In this document: one piece after another, positions 25,746 through 34,126 of the stretch
Position numbering within the stretch: the first letter of the stretch is position 1
How the letters are laid out: the number at the start of each line of letters is the position of its first letter
The notes under the pieces: generated by a model
Databases searched by the model: none
What the model saw: only the letters and a program-made list of their open reading frames with translations
What the model was told of the DNA's origin: nothing
Made by a program: the position numbers and the translations under genes
Source: Streptomyces morookaense
Lineage (GTDB): Bacteria; Actinomycetota; Actinomycetes; Streptomycetales; Streptomycetaceae
Reading direction: 5' to 3'
Length of the DNA stretch: 64,000 bases
NCBI RefSeq assembly: GCF_013030945.1
Contig: NZ_JABBXF010000006.1
Location: 1-64,000, forward strand

Positions 25746-26513
25746 TCAGTGAGCGAGCCGGCTGCCGCCGCCGGACGTGCCGCTGTCCGCGCTCTTCTCC
25801 ACCAGGACGTCCACGAGGGTGGCCACGTCCGGCAGCCAGGGCCGCGCGGAGGAGTCGAGCCGTCCGGTCCGCAGCATCCGCACCGAACCCGCCCGCGGCA
25901 TACGCCCGTTACCGGCACCCGGCCCCGCCGTGCTGCCGTCCGGCCGCGGCGCCCGCTCCCAGCGCACCCGGCCGGCCCCCGTGGGCGACGGCGGCAGCAC
26001 CACGTACCCGCCGTCGCCGTGGAAGCGCAGCGAGCCGGGCACCCAGTCCTGGCGGTGCAGCAGTTCGCCGAGCACCTCCAGCGAGTACGGGGCCACCAGC
26101 AGGGACCAGCGCGTGGGCGTCGCCACCACCGGGCCCAGCCGCACGCCCGCGCGGTCGAGGGCAGCCAGCGCCCGGGCCCCCGCCACCGCCGGCAGGCTCA
26201 CCGCGCACGGCGCCCGCCCGCCCGTGGCGAGCACGACGGGGGCCTCGGGCCGGTTCGTCCACCACCAGCGCACCATCCGGGCGTCGGTGGTCGCGGCCAG
26301 CAGGCCGGGATCGAAGGGGTGGGCGCCGGGGACCGCGCAGTCGGGGTCCGGGCAGCCGCACTCCCGCACCCGGCCGATGCCCGGCTGCAGGCCCACTCCG
26401 GGGAGTACGGGCCACTGCCACTCCGTCGCGCAGGTCAGGGCCGCGGTGAGCACCGCGGACCGGCCGGCACGCCGGAGGGAGAGCTTGCGTCGCCTTCCGA
26501 GGATCTCGCGCAT
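25746..26513 (-). CDS. PrimPol-fold protein (DNA primase/polymerase-like), probably inactive
   Basis: A 255-residue protein resembling the N-terminal primase/polymerase domains of actinomycetes. It has EWQWPVLPGVGLQPG, a Cys-rich ECGCPDPDCAVPGAHPFDP, ATTDARMVRWWWTNRPEAPVVLATGG, SLRFHGDGGYVVLPPS. Active archaeo-eukaryotic primases carry acidic metal ligands in an hhDhD strand. The matching strand here reads PCAVSLPA without acids, so catalysis is doubtful. Similar short proteins are widespread in Streptomyces and may act in regulation or DNA binding. Confidence 0.78.
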   Translation of the reverse strand: MREILGRRRKLSLRRAGRSAVLTAALTCATEWQWPVLPGVGLQPGIGRVRECGCPDPDCAVPGAHPFDPGLLAATTDARMVRWWWTNRPEAPVVLATGGRAPCAVSLPAVAGARALAALDRAGVRLGPVVATPTRWSLLVAPYSLEVLGELLHRQDWVPGSLRFHGDGGYVVLPPSPTGAGRVRWERAPRPDGSTAGPGAGNGRMPRAGSVRMLRTGRLDSSARPWLPDVATLVDVLVEKSADSGTSGGGSRLAH

Positions 26514-27135
26514 GAGCGCTCGTTCCTTTCCGTGAACGCCGAAGGACCGGTCCCGCCCGGCGGCGGGAACCGTCTCGCACTACATGGCACTTCCATGGCC
26601 GTCGCATGGACTGCACGGGACTGCTTGGAACACATGGCACTACGGGCACTGCATGGCGCGGTACTCAACGCGCCGTGGCCCCTTCGAGGCCGCTCACCAC
26701 ATGGATCACTGGTCTCTGCGCGTACAACGCAGCGCATCATGCCGCGGGCCGAGCGTGAAACGTGGCGGGGGGTGGCGCGCGTATGGCGCTTCGTGCTGCT
26801 CCGGTGCGCCCCTCGCCCACGGCATGGGTTCCCCCACGCCGCTCGGGGACGGGCGTGGCCGTTGACGGTAGAGACGCTCGGGCCCGCCGCCGGGTTCCGG
26901 GGCGGCCCCAACTGCCCCTGCCCTTCTCCGAGTACGTACCCACCGGGGTGGGTATGACGCGCTGTTCGAGCGAAGCCAGTCGATCGCAATTCCACGGCCA
27001 CGACAGTATTTTCCGGCCAAAGTTCACGGCGTACCGAACCTCCCAGACACCACCAATCCCACTGGTCCAATGCTGGACATCCCCTTGCCCGGGCGTGTAC
27101 ATGTGGAGCACTGATAGCGCGCAACACGACAGGGG
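26514..27135. other. Intergenic region with CATGG-rich and palindromic elements
   Basis: 622 bp between divergent genes with no supported CDS. ACATGGCACT occurs at 26582 and again exactly 50 bp later at 26632, with several other CATGG words between and after. TACCCACC-GG-GGTGGGTA at 26937-26954 has perfect 8-bp arms and is operator-like. Confidence 0.5.
26937..26954. promoter_or_regulatory. Operator-like inverted repeat
   Basis: TACCCACC and GGTGGGTA, perfect 8-bp arms separated by GG, lie 182 bp upstream of the PP2C-like gene. Confidence 0.35.
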
Positions 27136-28710
27136 GTGTGCGGTGCTATTCACCAGAACGCGCAGACCAACAGCCTGGTCACCATGGTCCGCCGAAGCGC
27201 GGCGGACGGCGCGTCAGGGCCGCGGCGAGCGCTCCTCCGTGCGGCCCTCCCCGGGCAGCCGGCCATGAGCGCGCCCCACCTGCCGAAAGTGGCCGGAATC
27301 AATCCACCTGCCCCTGCTCCCCCGCACACTTCCGCCCCCGCCGGTCCCGCCGCCCCCGCGCCCCCGGACCCCCCGGAGCCCTCTCCCGCACCGCCCGCGC
27401 CGAACGCCGTCGTCCAGGACCGCCTCGCCGGCTGGATCTCCGACCTCACCACGCTCCAGGAGCTGATCGAGCGGCTGCTGCGCACCGCCACCCTCGACGC
27501 CGCCCTGCACGAACTGCTGCGCGCCGGGGCCCTGCTGCTCGGCGCCGGCCGCGGCCTGGTCACCCTGCAGCCGCCCGCGGGCACCGGCCGGTCCGTCACC
27601 GTCGGCCTGGGGCTGGGCCGCGCGGACCTCGGGCACATCGAGACGATTCCGCACGACGGCGGGTACGTACGGCTCCTCGACGACCTGCCGGCTGCAGGGA
27701 ATCGTTCCGGCACGGCCCACCCCGACATCGCCGGCGAGGACGGCCTCGACCCCCGCCACCGCGAGGTCGCGGCCCGGCTGGGCTACGCCGCCAGTTACGC
27801 GGTGCCGCTGGAGCCCACGGTTCCGGGCCGGGCGCCCGGCCCCCGGCTCGGCGCGGCCGTCTGGCTCTACGACGAGCCCGCCGAACCCTCCGAGCGCCGG
27901 CGCCACCTGGCCGGCCTCTACTGCGGCTGCGCCGCCGAGCACCTCGCCCGGCTCGTCGAGCTGACCCACGCCCGCGAGGCCGTCGCCACCCTGCACGAGG
28001 AACTGCTGCCCAGCCGCCTCCCCCGGGTCCCCGGCATCCGCCTCGCCGTCCGCCACCGCACCGGCCCCGGGGGCGGCGGCGACTGGTACGACGCCCTGCC
28101 GCTGCCCGAGGGGGCACTGGGCATCGCCGTCGGCGGTATCTCCGGTTCCGGTCCGGGCGCCGTCGCCGCGATGGGCCGGCTGCGCGCCTCCCTGCGGGCG
28201 TACGCCGTCATGGAGGGCGAGGATCCGGTCGCGGTCCTCTCCGACCTCGAACTGCTGCTGCGGCTGACCGAGCCCTCCTGGGCCGCCACCGCGCTCTTCG
28301 CCTACTGCGAGCCCGCCGCGCGCAAGGTCGTCGTGGCCGGCGCCGGGCACTGCTCGCCGCTGATCATCGGCGACGGCCGGGCCGAGTACGTGGAGACCTC
28401 GCTCTCGGCGCCGCTGGGCATGCTCGCCTGCTGGGAGGCGCCCAGCGTGGAAATCGAACCGGCACCCGGAGAAACGCTCCTCTTCTACAGCGACGGTCTG
28501 CTGCACCGCACGGGCGACGCCATGGACCGCGCCTTCACCCGGCTGCAGCGGGCGGCCGCGAGCGTCCCCCGGGCCGCCCGTCACGACCCGGAGGCCATCG
28601 CGGACCACGTCCTGCGCGCCGTCCTGCCGGAGGGCGGCACGGCGGGTACCGGGGAGCGGGACCCCGAGCACGCCGAGGACATCGTCCTGCTCGTCGCCCA
28701 CTTCGAGTGA
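27136..28710 (+). CDS. PP2C (SpoIIE/RsbU)-like phosphatase with a degenerate metal site
   Basis: Up to 524 residues; GTG 27136, ATG 27184 and ATG 27265 are all in frame and none has a good ribosome site. After a Pro-rich stretch comes a GAF-like region (about 95-260) and a SpoIIE-type domain. GGGGDWYDALPL is intact, as are GHCSPLI, FYSDGLLHRTG and EDIVLLVAH. The second metal motif, normally GDVxGHG, reads GGISGSGPGA, so the metal-ligand Asp and the His are replaced. The protein may be a pseudophosphatase that binds rather than dephosphorylates its partner. Confidence 0.85.
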   Translation: MCGAIHQNAQTNSLVTMVRRSAADGASGPRRALLRAALPGQPAMSAPHLPKVAGINPPAPAPPHTSAPAGPAAPAPPDPPEPSPAPPAPNAVVQDRLAGWISDLTTLQELIERLLRTATLDAALHELLRAGALLLGAGRGLVTLQPPAGTGRSVTVGLGLGRADLGHIETIPHDGGYVRLLDDLPAAGNRSGTAHPDIAGEDGLDPRHREVAARLGYAASYAVPLEPTVPGRAPGPRLGAAVWLYDEPAEPSERRRHLAGLYCGCAAEHLARLVELTHAREAVATLHEELLPSRLPRVPGIRLAVRHRTGPGGGGDWYDALPLPEGALGIAVGGISGSGPGAVAAMGRLRASLRAYAVMEGEDPVAVLSDLELLLRLTEPSWAATALFAYCEPAARKVVVAGAGHCSPLIIGDGRAEYVETSLSAPLGMLACWEAPSVEIEPAPGETLLFYSDGLLHRTGDAMDRAFTRLQRAAASVPRAARHDPEAIADHVLRAVLPEGGTAGTGERDPEHAEDIVLLVAHFE

Positions 28711-28813
28711 TCTCCGAACGGAAAATCCACACTGTCCGATGGAGCACAGTCCTCCTCGCCCGCTTTCCGCCACACATACGATGGAACGCGGCCCCGTTCG
28801 AGGAGGAAATGCA

Positions 28814-30271
28814 GTGACCGAGCAGCCCGCGCCCGAGAACCCCGAAGGTGACGAGCCGATCAAGCAGCGGAAGAACGGCCTCTACCCGGCCGTCTCCGAC
28901 GAGCTTGCCGCCAACATGAAGTCCGGCTGGGCCGACACCGAACTGCGCGACCTGCAGCCCATAGCCCAGGCGGCGGAGACCGCGAAGCGCCGCGCCGAGC
29001 TCTCCGCGCGGTTCCCCGGTGAGCGCCTGGTGATCCCGGCGGGCAACCTGAGGACCCGCTCGAACGACACCGAGTACAGCTTCCGCGCCTCGACCGAGTA
29101 TGTGTACCTCACAGGCGACCAGACCGAGGACGGTGTCCTGGTCCTGGAGCCGACGGCCGGCGAGGGCCACGAGGCGACGGTCTACCTGCTGCCCCGCTCC
29201 GACCGCGAGAACGGCGAGTTCTGGCTGGACGGCCAGGGCGAGCTCTGGGTCGGCCGCCGGCACAGCCTCGGCGAGGCCGAGCAGCTGCTCGGCATCCCCG
29301 CCCGCGACGTGCGCGAGCTCGCCGATGCGCTGCGCGAGGCCACCGGCCCCGTCCGCGTCGTCCGCGGCCACGACGCCGGTATCGAGGCGGCCCTCACCGA
29401 CAAGGTCACCGCCGAGCGCGACGAGGAGCTGAGGGTCTTCGTCAGCGAGCAGCGCCTGGTCAAGGACGCCTTCGAGATAGCCGAGCTGCAGAAGGCGGTG
29501 GACTCCACGGTCCGCGGCTTCGAGGACGTCGTGAAGGTCCTCGACAAGGCCGAGGCGACCAGCGAGCGGTACATCGAAGGAACGTTCTTCCTCCGGGCCC
29601 GCGTCGAGGGCAACGACATAGGCTACGGCTCCATCTGCGCCGCCGGCCCGCACGCCACCACCCTGCACTGGGTGCGCAACGACGGCCCGGTCCGCTCCGG
29701 GGAGCTGCTGCTCCTGGACGCCGGTGTGGAGACCCGCACCCTCTACACCGCGGACGTCACCCGGACTCTGCCGATCAACGGCACCTACTCCGAGCTGCAG
29801 CGGAAGATCTACGACGCCGTGTACGAGGCCCAGGAGGCCGGCATCGCGGCCGTCCGCCCCGGCGCCAAGTACCGCGACTTCCACGACGCCGCCCAGCGCG
29901 TCCTCGCCGCGAAGCTGATCGAATGGGGCCTGCTCGAGGGCCCGGTCGACCGCGTCCTGGAACTCGGCCTGCAGCGCCGCTGGACCCTCCACGGCACCGG
30001 CCACATGCTCGGCCTGGACGTCCACGACTGCGCGGTCGCCCGCACCGAGACCTATGTCGACGGTGTCCTGGAGCCCGGTATGGTCCTCACCGTCGAGCCC
30101 GGCCTGTACTTCCAGGCCGACGACCTGACCGTGCCGGAGGAGTACCGCGGCATCGGGGTCCGCATCGAGGACGACATCCTCGTCACCGAGGACGGCAACC
30201 GGAACCTCTCCGCCGCGCTGCCGCGCACGTCCGCGGACGTCGAGGCGTGGATGGCGGGGCTCAAGGGCTGA
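28814..30271 (+). CDS. Xaa-Pro aminopeptidase (aminopeptidase P)
   Basis: A 485-residue M24B metallopeptidase that removes an N-terminal residue before proline. It has an N-terminal creatinase-like domain, then metal ligands in LLLDAGVETRTLYTADVTRT (two Asp), HGTGHMLGLDVHD (His), TVEPGLYF (Glu) and GVRIEDDILVTEDG (Glu). GTG at 28814 follows AGGAGGAAA. Full family length. Likely cytosolic peptide turnover. Confidence 0.93.
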   Translation: MTEQPAPENPEGDEPIKQRKNGLYPAVSDELAANMKSGWADTELRDLQPIAQAAETAKRRAELSARFPGERLVIPAGNLRTRSNDTEYSFRASTEYVYLTGDQTEDGVLVLEPTAGEGHEATVYLLPRSDRENGEFWLDGQGELWVGRRHSLGEAEQLLGIPARDVRELADALREATGPVRVVRGHDAGIEAALTDKVTAERDEELRVFVSEQRLVKDAFEIAELQKAVDSTVRGFEDVVKVLDKAEATSERYIEGTFFLRARVEGNDIGYGSICAAGPHATTLHWVRNDGPVRSGELLLLDAGVETRTLYTADVTRTLPINGTYSELQRKIYDAVYEAQEAGIAAVRPGAKYRDFHDAAQRVLAAKLIEWGLLEGPVDRVLELGLQRRWTLHGTGHMLGLDVHDCAVARTETYVDGVLEPGMVLTVEPGLYFQADDLTVPEEYRGIGVRIEDDILVTEDGNRNLSAALPRTSADVEAWMAGLKG

Positions 30272-30286
30272 CCCGTCCGTTTCCCG

Positions 30287-30320
30287 GGAGCCGCGGTCCG
30301 CACGAGCGGGCCGCGGCTCC
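30287..30320 (+). terminator. Hairpin terminator
   Basis: GGAGCCGCGG and CCGCGGCTCC, perfect 10-bp arms around a 14-nt loop, lie 15 bp after the aminopeptidase stop. Confidence 0.7.
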
Positions 30321-30399
30321 TGTGCGTCCAGGGGCACCGGGCCCGAAGTGCGCCGAAAATCGGTGGACTTGACGTGGCGGGAGTGCCTACCGTGCACCC

Positions 30400-30429
30400 A
30401 TGTCCAGTCCCGAGTCGAACAGACGCTAG
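30400..30429 (+). other. Possible 9-codon leader ORF upstream of the efflux gene
   Basis: ATG at 30400 opens MSSPESNRR and stops at 30429. Chloramphenicol efflux and acetylation genes of other bacteria are controlled by nine-residue-class leader peptides through ribosome stalling. Here the ribosome site is poor (GGCGGGAG lies 16 bases away), so this is a weak candidate. Confidence 0.2.
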
Positions 30430-30509
30430 CCACCGGTTCCCGTTCTTCTTCCTCCGTGGCTCGTCTTCCGTGCGCCCGGCGCACGCCCGACTGGACGGTT
30501 CTCTTCCGC

Positions 30510-30572
30510 ATGCGTTTTTTCGTGACGCGTTTTTCTGTGACGCGCTTTTTCGCGATGCCTTTTTTCGTGTAC
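30510..30572 (+). repeat. 15-bp tandem repeats at the start of the efflux gene
   Basis: Four units, roughly CGTTTTTTCGTGACG, CGTTTTTCTGTGACG, CGCTTTTTCGCGATG and CCTTTTTTCGTGTAC, run head to tail across the proposed start. In frame they read RFFVT, RFSVT, RFFAM, PFFVY. The T-runs are striking in DNA this rich in GC. Confidence 0.75.
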
Positions 30573-31751
30573 CTGCTCGGACTGGCGGTCTTCGCCCAGG
30601 GGATGTCCGAGTTCATGTTGTCCGGCCTCGTGGAGGACATCGCAGCCGACCTGGGTGTCTCCATCGGTACGGCCGGCACGCTGACCTCGGCATTCGCCGT
30701 GGGGATGATCATCGGCGCGCCGCTGATGGCCATGCTGAGCATGCACTGGCCCAGGCGCCGCGCCCTGTCGGCCTTCCTGATCGCCTTCCTCGTCGTGCAC
30801 ATCGCCGGTGCGCTGACCAGCAGCTTCGCGGTCCTGCTGGTCACCCGGGTCGTGGGAGCCCTGGCCAACGCCGGCTTCCTGGCCGTCGCCGTGGCGACCG
30901 CGGCCGCCGTGGCCGGGCCGGACGCCAAGGGCCGGGCCACTTCGGTCCTGCTCGGCGGGGTGACCCTCGCCTGCGTCGTGGGCGTGCCGGGTGGTGCGCT
31001 GCTCGGCCAGTTCTGGGGGTGGCGCTCGGCGTTCTGGGCGGTGGTCGTCCTGTCGGTGCCGGCCGTCTTCGCCGTGCTGCATTCGGTGCCGGACGACGCC
31101 CCCGCCGGCGCGGTGCCCGGCGCACGCCGGGAACTACGGGCGCTGCGCCGCCCGCGGCTGCTGGTGACGCTGCTCCTGGGCGCTCTCGTCAACGGCGCGA
31201 CGTTCTGCAGCTTCACCTACCTCGCGCCGCTGTTCACCCATGTCACCGGCGTCGCGGACACGTGGGTGCCGGCCCTGCTCGCCCTCTTCGGTCTGGGGTC
31301 GTTCGCCGGTGTCACGGCCGGCGGCCGGCTGGCCGACACGCGGGCTGCGCAGGTCCTGGTGGCCGGAGGTGCGGCCCTGCTCGTCGGCTGGGTCGTCTTC
31401 GCGCTGACGGCCGGGAACCCGGTGGCCGCTTCCGTCCTCGTCTTCGTCCAGGGCGCATTGTCGTTCGGCGTCGGCTCCACGCTCGTCACGCAGGCGCTCT
31501 ACGCGGCCGGTGAAGCGCCCACCCTGGCCGGCGGGTTCGCCACGGCCGCCCTCAACGTGGGCGCCGCGGCCGGCCCGTCCATCGGCGCCCTCGCTCTCGA
31601 CGGCGGCCTCGGCCACCGCTCGCCCCTGTGGGTCAGCGCCCTGCTGGTGGGGCTCGCGGCCGTCGTGGCGGGGGTGTGGCGCAGGACGTCCGCCGTGCTC
31701 AGGACGCGCGCAGCAGGGCGGCCGCCGGCGGACCGCCCTCTCTCCATTTGA
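30555..31751 (+). CDS. Cmx/CmrA-like MFS efflux transporter
   Basis: A 398-residue, twelve-span MFS exporter. The opening FFVYLLGLAVFAQGMSEFML followed by SGLVEDIAADLGVSI is typical of chloramphenicol exporters of the Cmx/CmrA group in actinomycetes. ATG at 30555 matches the family start; ATG at 30510 would add MRFFVTRFSVTRFFA, encoded by tandem repeats. Motif GGRLADTRAAQVLV marks the second half. The 3' end overlaps the convergent RsbW-like gene by 53 bp. Substrate specificity is inferred from resemblance. Confidence 0.85.
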   Translation: MPFFVYLLGLAVFAQGMSEFMLSGLVEDIAADLGVSIGTAGTLTSAFAVGMIIGAPLMAMLSMHWPRRRALSAFLIAFLVVHIAGALTSSFAVLLVTRVVGALANAGFLAVAVATAAAVAGPDAKGRATSVLLGGVTLACVVGVPGGALLGQFWGWRSAFWAVVVLSVPAVFAVLHSVPDDAPAGAVPGARRELRALRRPRLLVTLLLGALVNGATFCSFTYLAPLFTHVTGVADTWVPALLALFGLGSFAGVTAGGRLADTRAAQVLVAGGAALLVGWVVFALTAGNPVAASVLVFVQGALSFGVGSTLVTQALYAAGEAPTLAGGFATAALNVGAAAGPSIGALALDGGLGHRSPLWVSALLVGLAAVVAGVWRRTSAVLRTRAAGRPPADRPLSI

Positions 31752-32187
31752 GGATCTTGTCGAAGCTGACGACCGCCCCCTGGCGCCCGGGGCGGTTGCG
31801 GACACGGACGTGATCGGTGAGGGAGGCGATCAGAAAAAGACCCCGGCCGTGTTCGTCCTGGACGGACACCGGGGTCTGCGGGCGGGGGTGGCACGCCGGA
31901 TGAGGGCGGGCCGTGGAGCGGGGGCCTCCGCCGGTGAAGCCGGGGCCCGAGTCGGTGACCTCGATGCGGCACGTGTCCCCGTCGATCAGGGCGGTGACGC
32001 GATAGCCGGGTGAGGAGTCACCGCCGTGTTCGACGGCGTTGGCACAGGCCTCGCTGAGCGCCACAGCGAGGTCGTAGGACGTATCGGGATCGACTCCGGC
32101 CGTCTCCATGGCACCGATCAGCAGGCGCCTGGCGAGCGGAACGCTCGCAGCCTCGCGCCGCAAGTGGAGTGACCACCAAATGCTCAT
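31699..32187 (-). CDS. ATP-binding protein, RsbW-like
   Basis: A 162-residue GHKL ATPase-fold protein. N box DLAVALSEACANAVEHGGD, G1 EVTDSGPGFTGG and G2 DEHGRGLFLIASLTDHV are well conserved, with an Arg/Pro/His-rich lid insertion. AGGAGG lies six bases before the ATG at 32187. It likely regulates a sigma factor or anti-anti-sigma protein by partner switching. Tail-to-tail overlap of 53 bp with the efflux gene. Confidence 0.88.
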   Translation of the reverse strand: MSIWWSLHLRREAASVPLARRLLIGAMETAGVDPDTSYDLAVALSEACANAVEHGGDSSPGYRVTALIDGDTCRIEVTDSGPGFTGGGPRSTARPHPACHPRPQTPVSVQDEHGRGLFLIASLTDHVRVRNRPGRQGAVVSFDKILKWREGGPPAAALLRAS

Positions 32188-32401
32188 GCTCAGCCTCCTG
32201 GCTGCGGCTCGACATACCGATACGTATAGCCGGGACAGGCCTCTCGTAAGCCTGCCGGGCGTGTGAGTCCGCTCATTCGGCCGATGCGCGGAGGCGGTCC
32301 TGCGGTGTATGGCTCCGGTGAGGAGGATCCGGACAGCCGCGGTGGAAATCCGGACACCCGCCGTGGGTGGGGGGCGGTCGCGGTGGGATGATGGCGCAGC
32401 C

Positions 32402-33229
32402 ATGCCTCACCCCGTCGCGCGCGCCGGCGCGGATCTGCGACTGATACGGGCCGCGGTGTTCACCGCGGTCTGTGTTCTGCTGTCCGCGGGCGGGCACGTG
32501 CTGGCCTCCTGCGCGGGCGTGCCGCTGTGGACGCTGGGCGCGGGCGGCGCGGCCGTCTTCGCGGTGGCCGTGCTGCTGGCCGGCCGGGAGCGCTCGCTGC
32601 CGGGGATAGCAGCGTTGCTGGCCGTGGGCCAGCTCGCGCTGCACACGCTGTTCGGGCTCGGGCAGCAGGGCGCCGAGGAGGTCCGGCAGCAGGCCGGCTC
32701 CGACGGACGGCTGATCGACTTCGCGGCGCAGCTGGTGTGCAACCAGCCGCACCGGATGACCGCCGCCCAGGCGCGGCAGGTCATCTCCGACGCCGGGTTC
32801 GACCCCGCGGCCCATGTGCCGGGGGCGGCGCCGATGGACGGGATGTCCATGGGGACCCCGGGCGGCTCCGGCGCGTCCGGCCCCTGCGAGCTCCTCGCGC
32901 ACGTCCTTCCCGCCTCCCTCCCGATGCTGCTCGGCCACGTCGTCGCGGCCGTGGTGCTGGGCTGGGTGCTGCGTCGCGGCGAGGCCGCGCTGTGGCGGGC
33001 GCTGGAGCTGTCGGCCCAGGGGGCGCAGGGTGTCGCGGAGGCGGCGCTCATACGGTCGTTGCGCGCCGCCTTGGCGCTCGTACGGTCGCTGGTGCACCCG
33101 GCCGCCGGGGCCCGTGAGGTGCCGTCCGTCCGGCACGCGCGCGAGGACGACGAGCGTCCGGCCCGCGAGCCGGAGCTCCAGCACTTCGTGATCAGGCGGG
33201 GACCGCCGCGCTTCGCCCTCGCGGCCTGA
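32402..33229 (+). CDS. Integral membrane protein with Met-rich loop, copper-operon neighbour
   Basis: A 275-residue protein with about four N-terminal and one or two later membrane spans. The outside loop carries Cys (QLVCNQPHRM), His, a Met-rich AAPMDGMSMGTPGG and another Cys (GPCELL). Met/His-rich loops are common in copper-handling membrane proteins. The gene lies 103 bp upstream of ycnI in the same direction, supporting a role in copper handling, which is inference. The C-terminal 90 residues are cytoplasmic and Arg-rich. Confidence 0.78.
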   Translation: MPHPVARAGADLRLIRAAVFTAVCVLLSAGGHVLASCAGVPLWTLGAGGAAVFAVAVLLAGRERSLPGIAALLAVGQLALHTLFGLGQQGAEEVRQQAGSDGRLIDFAAQLVCNQPHRMTAAQARQVISDAGFDPAAHVPGAAPMDGMSMGTPGGSGASGPCELLAHVLPASLPMLLGHVVAAVVLGWVLRRGEAALWRALELSAQGAQGVAEAALIRSLRAALALVRSLVHPAAGAREVPSVRHAREDDERPAREPELQHFVIRRGPPRFALAA

Positions 33230-33332
33230 CGACGCGGCGCACTCCGGCACTTACGACGGGAGGGCGTCCGCGCTGCTGCCGCACGCGCGCCGAACACCTC
33301 TCTCGTCCCTCCTGCCTGTGGAGTGTCATCCC

Positions 33333-34055
33333 ATGAACCCAACCTCTGCCGTGTCCCGGTTCCGCCGCCGTCTCCCCCTCGCCGCCGGTGTCGCCGCGGG
33401 CGGCGTGCTGCTGCTCGCCTCCCCCGCCTTCGCGCACGTGAGCGTGCAGCCGGGCACGGCCGAGAAGGGCGGCTACGGCACCATCGCCCTCAAGGTGCCG
33501 AACGAGAAGGACAACGCCTCGACGGTCAAGCTGGAGCTCACGCTCGACCCGCAGCACCCGCTGACCTCGGTGATGCCGCAGCCCGTGCCGGGCTGGGACA
33601 TCAAGGTCGAGAAGTCGAAGCTCGACAAGCCGGTGCAGATGCACGGCGAGACCGTCAACGAGGCCGTCACCAAGATCACTTGGTCCGGCGGCAAGATCGA
33701 CCCGGGCCAGTTCCAGCAGTTCCCGCTGTCGGTCGGGCCGCTGCCCAAGGACGCCGACCAGCTGACCTTCAAGGCGCTCCAGACCTACTCCGACGACGAC
33801 GTCGTGCGCTGGATCGACGCCTCGAAGCCGGGCGGCCAGGAGCCGGAGCACCCGGCCCCGGTGCTCAAGCTCGTCGACAAGGCGGGCGCCAGGACCGACG
33901 ACAAGCCCGCGGCCGCTGCCCCCGCCGAGAAGTCCGGCTCCGGTTCGGACACCACCGCCCGTGCCCTCGGCGGCGCCGGCATAGCCCTCGGCGCGGCCGG
34001 TGTCGCCTACGGCGTGTTCGCCGGCCGTCGCCGCAGGACCGCCGACGCCTCCTGA
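33333..34055 (+). CDS. YcnI family copper-binding protein (DUF1775)
   Basis: A 240-residue exported protein. After the signal peptide (LPLAAGVAAGGVLLLASPAFA) the mature chain starts with AHVSV or HVSV, placing a His near the N-terminus as in YcnI, where it joins a copper site. The DUF1775 domain continues with NEKDNASTVKLELTL and a WSGGKID strand. A C-terminal span (GGAGIALGAAGVAYGVFAG) with Arg/Lys after it anchors it to the membrane. First of the copper operon ending at 38448. Confidence 0.9.
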   Translation: MNPTSAVSRFRRRLPLAAGVAAGGVLLLASPAFAHVSVQPGTAEKGGYGTIALKVPNEKDNASTVKLELTLDPQHPLTSVMPQPVPGWDIKVEKSKLDKPVQMHGETVNEAVTKITWSGGKIDPGQFQQFPLSVGPLPKDADQLTFKALQTYSDDDVVRWIDASKPGGQEPEHPAPVLKLVDKAGARTDDKPAAAAPAEKSGSGSDTTARALGGAGIALGAAGVAYGVFAGRRRRTADAS

Positions 34056-34077
34056 CCCGCACAGCCGTCCGCCTCAC

Positions 34078-34108
34078 GCCGGGCGGGCCCGCCGCGGGCC
34101 CGCCCGGC
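34078..34108 (+). terminator. Perfect 15-bp palindrome between ycnI and sco
   Basis: GCCGGGCGGGCCCGC-C-GCGGGCCCGCCCGGC forms an extremely stable hairpin 19 bp before the sco start. In the middle of an operon it may act as a partial terminator or RNA stabiliser that sets the YcnI to Sco ratio. It also sequesters little of the ribosome site (GGGAAGAA). Confidence 0.6.
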
Positions 34109-34126
34109 CGACCCCGGGAAGAACAC

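Noticed and set aside
28535..31216. Long minus-strand open frame over the PP2C, aminopeptidase and efflux genes
   Set aside because: Opposite to three genes with clear motifs; low-complexity product without recognisable features.
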